Assembly: GCA_030762175.1 (NCBI GenBank)
Contig: CM060831.1
Location: forward strand, 138,302,001-138,366,000
Source: Metallyticus violacea
Taxonomy: Eukaryota; Arthropoda; Insecta; Mantodea; Metallyticidae
Direction of reading: 5' to 3'
Length of the DNA stretch: 64,000 bases
A program made the position numbers and the translations under genes. The number at the start of each line of letters is the position of its first letter. Within the stretch, counting starts at the first letter, position 1. Of this stretch, positions 56,821 through 64,000 are shown piece after piece. The notes beneath the pieces are model-generated. The model saw nothing but the letters and a program-made list of their open reading frames with translations, searched no databases and was not told the DNA's origin.

Positions 56821-57536
56821 GATACCTGAAAACATGTATTCAGTCATATATGTATATGACTAATATTTCAATATGAGCACAACTATATGATACTTTTTAA
56901 GTATAGCAAAGAAAAAAGAGAAAAACGTTCTCACTTCCACGTTACCCTCTTATCTCAGTAGGGTGATATCAAATATATTTTATTTAAAAAAATTAATAAA
57001 TACTCCATTTTGTTGCTGTGGGATAAATCTCATAAGTTGTGACCTGGTTAATATACGGTAAGTGTATTCATTACAGGATGACAGTCTTCTGTTTTAATAC
57101 TCTCGTATGACGGTAAGACATTTTAACAGAATGGTGCGAAAATTCGTTAAGTGTCATTATTAATTGTTGTCTGCTACTGTTTTCCACCAGATGCGACGCA
57201 TAGTGAACGCTTAACAGACATCTGAATTGAGCACTCTCCCATTTACCGCAAAAATATAAAACAAAAATACAATTGACTTAGGTGCAGTGATTGTACATAT
57301 CCAAAGCTGAGTTGGCTGAAGTTCACATGTACTGTGCATATGTATTGAAAACTATTTATTTCTCGACATATTAGTTTAAACGGTCGTATATTCAAACATG
57401 AACCGCGTCTGCACTCAATTGTGGTTGGTTATCATAATGGAAGAGTACGAGTGCAAAATACCATGCCGAAAAATTGCACATGAAAAAGGAATGCCGCAAT
57501 TGCTTACTGTGTATGTAGGGGAGGGGAGGAATGAAT
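56821..57536. other. Anonymous AT-rich sequence
   Basis: Nothing was recognised. Confidence 0.4.
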
Positions 57537-57808
57537 GAGTAGTGTTTAACGCCCGTTTTTACAGAGGCACCACAGGCGATGAACATTGATGATACATGAG
57601 ATGAAATGATATATTGGGAAAGGATTTATTTTTTTAAGGAAGGAATCGTTCCAGGCCTAAATTTAGGGTACCTCCCTGGCATTTACCATTTATGAGGACT
57701 GAGGAAAACCTGGATAAAACCTCAGGCAGGAAGGACGGTCCTGGTGATATTCGAACCCAGACTTCCCGCTCACGAGTCCGCGACTTAACGACCTCGGCCA
57801 CCAGTGGC
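57537..57808 (-). repeat. SINE-B copy, full length
   Basis: Reverse-oriented from AGTGTTTAACGCCCGTTTTT to the head GACCTCGGCCACCAGTGGCG, with B box ATTCGAACCC. Confidence 0.94.
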
Positions 57809-57939
57809 GGAGGGAGGGGGGGGGAAGCGACAGATCATTTCATTGCAGTATTTGGCTAATTTGAATCACAGTCAGATGTTTTTCATCGATTTGTCGCTGT
57901 AAATGAAGGAGCACCAGCTTTTACAAAGTATTCTGAAAG

Positions 57940-58980
57940 TCCGAGCACAAAATAAAAAAGAATTTTTTTAAAAAAAAAATTTTTATTTCTCAACATAATC
58001 TCCTTTCAAATCTGTATACTTGTCCCAGCAATTTTATAATTTGTCTATCACATCCATAAAATGCAATTTCTTCAGCTCTGGAAAACACGCATTTGTTTCC
58101 GCGACAAACTCTTTATTTGATGCAAATTTCTATCCTGCTTGCAATTTCTTTACGTTGAAGAACAGAAAGTAGTTCAAGGGATCCAAATCCGGAGAGTAGG
58201 GGGGATGAAAGATTTTATATTTTAAATTGAATAATTTTGAGGTCGCAATCACACACTGATGCGTATTCGTGGTGAAATTGCACATTTTCCCTAGCTAACG
58301 ATTTTTCTTGATCGTGCCGTTTAATTACTCCATTAGCGTAATGTAATGATATTGCTTTTTCCGAAAAGTCAATTAAAATTACTGTCTCTGAAATTTACTT
58401 GGATTCCATTTAAGCAGCTCCGTATCTTGCCGGAAGTGAAAATTCGTTCTCTTTTCTAGTCAATGGTTAGCAAATGCGGCATCCACCGTGCTGATAGCTT
58501 TTACATTTGCAAATGATTATGCAAAAAATGAAGCCCTAGATCTTCAGAAATGCCCCCAGCTTTAGCAATCTTCCGCATCTTCAGTCTCCATGTCGTGGAT
58601 TTTGTCATTAATTTCGGAGTCTGCTTTGAGAGGATGTCCGGAACGATCCGCATCGCTTGTGCTCGTTCAGTTATATCTAAACTCACGAAACCATTTATAG
58701 ATATTCTAAGAGAAAGTGGAGATTCGCCCTAAAAATGTTTCTAGGTTCGCCTTAGTTACTGCGGGCGTTGCCCCTTTCAAAAAGTAATGATTTATTAATA
58801 CACACTTTTTGAGCGCTTGTTTAAAATTTATGTCTCTCAAACGCACCTTAAGCTCTGTTTATAGCCATAAACCGCCTTCAACAGCTACCTAGTTGCCAAG
58901 GAAACTTGAAAACAATCTAATGCTACACTTTTTGAGTGTGAGGGACTAACTCCTCGTACACGCTGAGTCGAAGCAGAGGA
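57940..58980 (-). pseudogene. Mariner transposase relic
   Basis: On the - strand: LSLRISINGFVSLDITER and KMRKIAKAGGISEDLGLHFL with HNHLQM (58740-58501, HTH region); HPPYSPDLDPLNYFLFF and NVKKLQAG (about 58212-58130, catalytic C-terminal motif, aligning to P-D-L-A-P-x-D); NCWDKYTDLKGDYVEK (about 58035-57985, C-terminal end). Stops and frameshifts are numerous. Decayed terminal repeats lie near 57930 and 58960. Confidence 0.85.
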
Positions 58981-59529
58981 TGGAGAGAGTGAGCGGAAGA
59001 AAGTGAAGACCATTTAGTCGTCCGGGAAGGAGCTGGGCCTGATGGATTACTAGGAAATGGTTAAAATAATAACGGGGGTTTATTATGTAGCATTGTTAAA
59101 TCGTTTGAATGCGCATCGGAGGAATTTCATATAATTTAAAGAGCTTTTGTTAGATTTGCTGTGCAAGAAACCTAAAGCTGTGGTGACAATCCGGACTTAA
59201 ATAGCGCCAATCTAACAGGAAAGTACTTTTGGATTTAGTCCAAGGAGAAGAGGACTCCGAAGTGAACCAAAAGTGTATCAGGAGACTGAGAAACTGAGAC
59301 GAAGATTCAATATCCTATTTATCCCATTTAAGGCAGGCCATTGGTGCAGGTTTGTATAGAAAACGAAAGAATTGATGTGGAAAGAGCTGACTTGATGTAA
59401 ACAACACGACGCGTATAACACACGGCGCTTTGTGTCCGTACTTTTATTTCTAATGATAATATAAGCAGACTAGAGTCAATTTAGAAAAGTATATGCACAC
59501 AATCAGAGAAAAAAATATAGTTACAAATG
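58981..59529. other. Anonymous sequence
   Basis: Nothing was recognised. Confidence 0.4.
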
Positions 59530-59680
59530 GAACGAGCCACACCATCTTACTACTCCTGGGCTTCCGGGTTCGTTTCCCGGATATGCCATGAACATTTTTC
59601 TTTGGCTAAGAAAATCCCTATGACGCTCATCATCATTAGGTCATCTTATACTACACTTAAGGACTACCCGCCCCAGTATT
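59530..59680 (+). repeat. Possible second SINE-C copy
   Basis: TTCCGGGTTCGTTTCCCGGA (B-box-like) followed by TTTTTCTTTGGCTAAGAAAA parallels 56680-56720. Weak. Confidence 0.4.
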
Positions 59681-60303
59681 TTTTCCTTGGGGTATGAAGA
59701 TTCCTCTTGGTTTGTTTAGGTTAGAACTCGCTAGCTTAAAGGACCCCCTTTTTATTATTCTTTATTTAACAACATGTTACATTACAACTTGTAATACCAC
59801 ATGTTCCGGTATTCTATGACAGAAAATACATAATTTCAATTGATTTTGTGTTGATTTCATGTTAACAAATGATGAGAAATATTTATTTGAAACTTAACTG
59901 TGGTGATACTTAATCAATACTTTGTCTATAGCTACCTCTTATGTATTTGTTTACTTACTTACGCTGGCAAGAGTTAAGGCCATGGCGAATAAAACCAGGG
60001 AAAATACAGAGTACAATATACATAGTTATATAAAATACAGAAAATAGTCAAATTAAAGACACATATTGCATGTAAATATTACATATTTTAATATAGTTAT
60101 AAGTTGATAAAATAGTGTTAGAATTCCATTTGCTTTTCAATAATTTTTCTGGAGTAGAAGGTGCGAGGAAAGAGGAGGAAAGGAAGAAGAGGAAGAAGAA
60201 GCAGTGAGAGACTAACTGTTGTGAATCCTAGAGTCAAGATGACAATTTAATCTACTTTTAAATTGTTTTATTGTCCGACAATCTCTGACTTCAGGAGGAA
60301 GGG
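59681..60303. other. Anonymous sequence with a purine-rich patch
   Basis: A GAGGAAAGAGGAGGAAAGGA patch lies at about 60165-60205. Nothing else was recognised. Confidence 0.4.
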
Positions 60304-60554
60304 GGTAACACAGGCAATGAACACTGATGATACATAAGATGAAATGATAGATTAGGAAAGGATATTTTTAAGGAAGGAAACGTTCGAGGCCTAAGTTTAG
60401 GGTACCTCCCCGGCATTTGCCATTTATAACTGAGTAAAACCTGGAAAAAAAAAAAAAAAAAATCAGTAAGGGAGGACGGTCCTGGCGGCATTGGAACCCC
60501 AGACCTCCCGCTCACGAGTCCGTGCCTTAACGACCTCGGCCACTCATGGCGGTG
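60304..60554 (-). repeat. SINE-B copy with 11-bp TSD, tail truncated
   Basis: Reverse-oriented, from CAGGCAATGAACACTGATGA to GACCTCGGCCACTCATGGCG. It contains an A-run expansion near 60446. The TSD AGGAGGAAGGG lies at 60293-60303 and 60555-60565. Confidence 0.93.
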
Positions 60555-60565
60555 AGGAGGAAGGG

Positions 60566-61123
60566 AGAAGTAAAATGTGTTCGCTGACAGGAATGATCCG
60601 GGTTAGAAAGTGCTGCGTTCTTTTAAAGGTAGCTATGACATTAATTGAGTAGGGATGCCACATGATCAAAGTTACGAGCGTTGAATAAGGTGAACACAGG
60701 CACTGTGAACGCGTTGTAATCTGTCGATATGCCCAGTATTCAGATTATAGTGCAAGGTATCACAAGTGAGGCATAGAAAGCCCTTGAATGAGATTCCTTT
60801 AAAATTGAGAAGTGGCTCTTCTGTTACATGTTTTAAAATGTAAATATGTAAAATATTCACACATTTTTGCATGTGTGGGCTACTAAGGTGTGCTATTCTA
60901 AACCAGTGTGTATATAAACACCATGCTGGTATATTTAATGACGTTGTTTATCATGATGGACGGCACATTCTTTGCTCTAGTGGTTAACGTTCCACTATAA
61001 AAGAAAGTCACAAATGGACATACCTGCAAGTCAAGCATTTAATATGATCATATGTAATGTGCACAATGTAAATACAAGCTAGAGTTAAAAACTATAGTCG
61101 TGGGACATAAACATGCACTACGG
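60566..61123. other. Anonymous sequence
   Basis: Nothing was recognised. Confidence 0.4.
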
Positions 61124-61146
61124 AAAAAAAAAAAAAAAAAAAAAAA
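61124..61146. repeat. Poly-A tract
   Basis: A-run 12 bp upstream of a SINE-A head. It could be the tail of a preceding insertion. Confidence 0.85.
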
Positions 61147-61158
61147 GCAGCTACTCTG

Positions 61159-61433
61159 TCGGTCCTGGTGGTGTAGTGGTAACCATACTAGTCTCCTAAA
61201 CCCAAGATCTAGGTTTCGATCCCGGTACAAGACCAATGGATATTCGTCCGGCGTAAAAATTCTAAGTATGGCTTATTTCGGAAGGGAAGTAAAGTCGTGG
61301 GTCCCATGTCGTACATTTACGGCACGTGAAAGAACCTCAAGACTGAAAGAAGAGGCCTCTGAGCAAAATTTGTCGGCCGTTTCACGCCCTGAACTGAATG
61401 GGACGCTGATGACCTGAGAGCGTCCTTAAACAA
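61159..61433 (+). repeat. SINE-A copy 15
   Basis: Full length: TCGGTCCTGGTGGTGTAGTG head, altered B box GTTTCGATCCC, end GACGCTGATGACCTGAGAGC with part of the terminal loop deleted. Confidence 0.93.
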
Positions 61434-61699
61434 ACCTAACCACAGAAATAAGCTATTCTGGGAAATAAAGTTGGTATGTTTTTTAAAAAAAATGTTTAGT
61501 TGCTTTTTACAAACATTTTCAAAAGGCCTTGTAGCACAACACTAAAGTATATTTTTCTTTATTTTCTTCAGTTATCTGCAAGGTGTTTGACAGTTACATT
61601 TCAAATACACGTGGAGTGTAGCAACAGCTGTGGGCTTGAGTAGGGTGGTGAAATAATGGACCAGTGTTAACCAGCGTGTGGCACGACACGAGTAAGTTT

Positions 61700-62020
61700 G
61701 TGACATTGCTTGACAGGGCAGTGTTTAATCGTATTTTGTTACTTTACAGGGTTTATTTATGTATAATTTGTATGCGCATACTCTTTTGCTGTCAGGAGAT
61801 TATTTGAAAAGAATCTTAGGTGATCGAAATGCAAGTCGTAAAACGATTCATCAGTAGTGTTCATACTCTTTAGACGAACTATAAGATAACGTGCATCAAG
61901 AGATTAGTTTCATTTCTCATAGAGGACTAAGAAGGGTAATAGGTAAATACATGAGCTGCTATCAGAAATGTGTGGAAAATGAAGGCAGATAGTTCCAGCA
62001 TCTCTTTGCGTGAGACATGG
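61700..62020 (+). pseudogene. DD34E (DUF4817-type) transposase relic, heavily deleted
   Basis: Nucleotide-level match to the 24848-25265 relic: ATGTATAATTTGTATGCGCA, GAGATTATTTGAAAAGAATC, then TTTAGACGAACT and ATCAAGAGATTAGTTTCATT, ending TTCCAGCATCTC. Frames are shattered. The N-terminal HTH part joins the C-terminal part with the core missing. Confidence 0.7.
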
Positions 62021-63814
62021 GTAAATACATCATTTTAATTGTATTAGAAGTTATTATATTATCACTCCAATGTTTCTAACACCAACTCTTGAGTTGCCTC
62101 GCCCGCCCGGATTCTAATACAGCGCGGTTGACCGTGAACGATGACTTATCGGCCGATACAGTCTCTGCCGCCGCGTCGGTCATTAGATACTTGGATTACT
62201 TGGTATTTAGGCGTTGTTTACATCTTATAATAAGCTTTTTCACAGGGGCCGTTTACACTGCTGTTCAGGAAATGAAATTTTTGTTTGATAAATTGAATAT
62301 CTCTGTCTACTTCTATTCTTCGCTTGACTCAGACCGAAAGGCTGATTTGGGAGATCCAAATTTACTTGTACTTTCAGCATATCTCTTAAGAATGTATGTT
62401 TGTTTAATGTGCCAGGAAACTGAAAACCTTTTTCTAGCCTTTAATTTTATCAGATTTGTAAAACCTCAATATTTGATTGATATTCCTGCTCAATAATCCT
62501 CTGCCCTTGTCATTAGCTGAAGGTTTGAGTCAATTATTTATTCATGGTGCTATTTTTATCTGACGCGTATTTAATTATGTACGTTTTTTTTGTTGAAATC
62601 GAAGTGCTGATGGTTATTATTTCCAGCTAATCTTAACATTCGGTGCACCCAGATCTATTTAAATAACACAGTCAATCAATGCTACCTTTTCCCGTTCGAT
62701 ATAGAATAGGGTGATGTTTTCTGCCATTATTTAGTTTAAAGAAGCTTTAATGTACACATTAGACAATTCATTCACACGCAGAAATGAAAAATGACTGCTA
62801 TATCTTTTTAGATCAACAACTTTTATATATGACTTTAATTCACAAAAGACACCTGTAATACGCCTGTAACTGAAGCACCGAATACATTTTTTCTCACCTT
62901 CCTTTTTCAAAGTGAGAGATAACCGTTAAACAACTTAGAAAGAATTTGAACCGATATGGAGTGGGGTATAGAAGGGAAGTAGGCTGTACAGCGTGGATAG
63001 AGTGCAGGTGTTTCTGGTCCCACCTGGTAGTTATTGGGACAAATGAGCGGTATTACCTAATTATGATCCCAGAGTAACAAATAGCGTATGATAATCCAAG
63101 GCAAGGAGCGAGTGTCCGACCGGTTCCTTGCTGGGATTATCACAGCACCTGCCACCCTGCTCGCTATCCCCTGCAACCCCACAATTTTTCACAACTTCAC
63201 TCAGTCATCTTCAAGCTACAAGCTATGCAACATTCATAATCTAAACTGGCATAACACATTAATTTTAACTTTAATAGTGCGCTGTTCCGCAAACGATTTC
63301 AATGTCAACGGAATTACTTTAAAACTTGACCACATTTGCTATATATATAAATATAAAAGAGGGGTGTTCTGAAAAAATATCTTCAGAGATGTGAAAATGG
63401 CCAAATTACTATGATTGTGTTAAGTATCGTCCTTTATGGCGCGCTGTAAAGTTTCAGACGCGTAAGTGTTGTCACTTGTTTGTGACAATCGTGTAAACAA
63501 AACAGTGATGCCATTTTCTACAAAATGAATAAAAGTGAAATAAAGAGCTATGATAAAGTAATTCGTTTTGAAAGCTTTAATCCCAACAATACAACATGAA
63601 TTAGATTCCACATTAATCCCTCCCCCTTTTGTTTACGATGATTAAAAAGTGGGCTGCTGTTTTATGCGTGATCGTACATCCATTCAAGATGATGAGCGTC
63701 AGGATGTCTCAAAACTGAACGACCAACGAGATTGTGACAAAAATTTACAATGCTCGCACTCATTGAAGGTACGCGAATCAGCTGATATTTCAAAGACTTT
63801 GATAGGTCGTTTTG
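62021..63814. other. Anonymous sequence, includes an unassigned 135-codon frame
   Basis: The + strand frame 62089-62496 (SADTVSAAASVIRYLDYL...) starts in the GC-rich flank that follows the DD34E relics and matches no family I know. It is probably transposon flank read by chance. The rest is anonymous. Confidence 0.3.
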
Positions 63815-64000
63815 TTTTGGTTTATTTACGGACGCTCTTTAATATCTCAAGTCATCAGCGTCCCATTCAAATCAGGGCGTGAAACGGCCGACAAATTTTG
63901 ATCCGAGGCCTCTTTTTTCAGGCTTGAGGTTCTTTATCGTGCCGTAAATGTACGACAGGGGACCCACGGCTTTACTTCCCTTCCGAAGGAAACCAAACTT
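63815..64000 (-). repeat. SINE-A copy 16, running off the window
   Basis: Reverse-oriented: GGACGCTCTTTAATATCTCA to CTTCCGAAGGAAACCAAACT at the last base. The head lies beyond position 64000. Confidence 0.93.

Overview
The window looks like nuclear DNA from an arthropod, most likely an insect with a large, repeat-rich genome. The evidence is AT-rich sequence, GT-AG introns of up to 14 kb, a MADF-BESS transcription-factor gene, and dense relics of mariner, DD34E and hAT-like DNA transposons, LINEs and tRNA-derived SINEs. The SINE and transposon mix suggests a polyneopteran (cockroach, termite or stick-insect type) genome, but that is inference and I cannot name the species.

Two protein-coding genes can be supported. 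The first is an intact three-exon MADF-BESS gene on the + strand (CDS 32528-34421, 296 aa). The second is the 5' part of HEATR3 on the - strand (start codon at 52870; exons 52715-52870, 50183-50355 and 36079-36166). HEATR3 is the Syo1-like factor for the 5S RNP and 60S ribosome assembly. Its first 139 codons are present; I could not find the later exons, which must lie left of 36079 or outside the window. MADF-BESS therefore faces HEATR3 and is either its convergent neighbour or nested in its third intron.

Nearly everything else that can be named is mobile DNA. Local labels used below: SINE-A is about 290 bp, has a tRNA-like head (Val/Asp type) and ends in a 7-bp hairpin followed by a TAAA-type tail; about 16 copies. 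SINE-B is about 270 bp, has a tRNA-Ser/Leu-like head and ends near GTTAAACACT; about 8 copies. SINE-C is a weak third group of two copies. Several copies have clear target-site duplications (TSDs) and sit inside older elements, which gives a relative chronology.

Layout: 0-5 kb SINEs and unassigned DNA; 4.7, 8.2-9.2 and 21.5-22.7 kb carry the same 135-160 bp satellite-like repeat; 7.2-7.9 kb a (TATG)n tract beside a direct-plus-inverted repeat; 14.3-15.7 kb a hAT/CGGBP1-like relic; 17.3-18.3 kb a mariner relic; 23.4-24.1 and 45.4-46.7 kb two copies of an LTR-like repeat; 24.4-29.1 kb DD34E transposon and LINE relics; 29.8-31.1 kb a higher-order tandem array; 31.1-31.8 kb mariner plus SINE; 32.1-34.6 kb the MADF-BESS gene; 35.8-36.0 kb a perfect 111-bp-arm palindrome just inside the HEATR3 intron 3 donor; 36-53 kb HEATR3, with a 14-kb intron full of transposon relics; 53-64 kb mostly anonymous DNA with SINEs, one mariner relic and one DD34E relic.

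The best leads for something new are the 3'-terminal hairpin that SINE-A shares with the 29.9-kb repeats, where the stem differs but the loop is similar; the perfect palindrome with a hammerhead-ribozyme-like core in each arm; and the higher-order array at 30-31 kb. No computational search was run.
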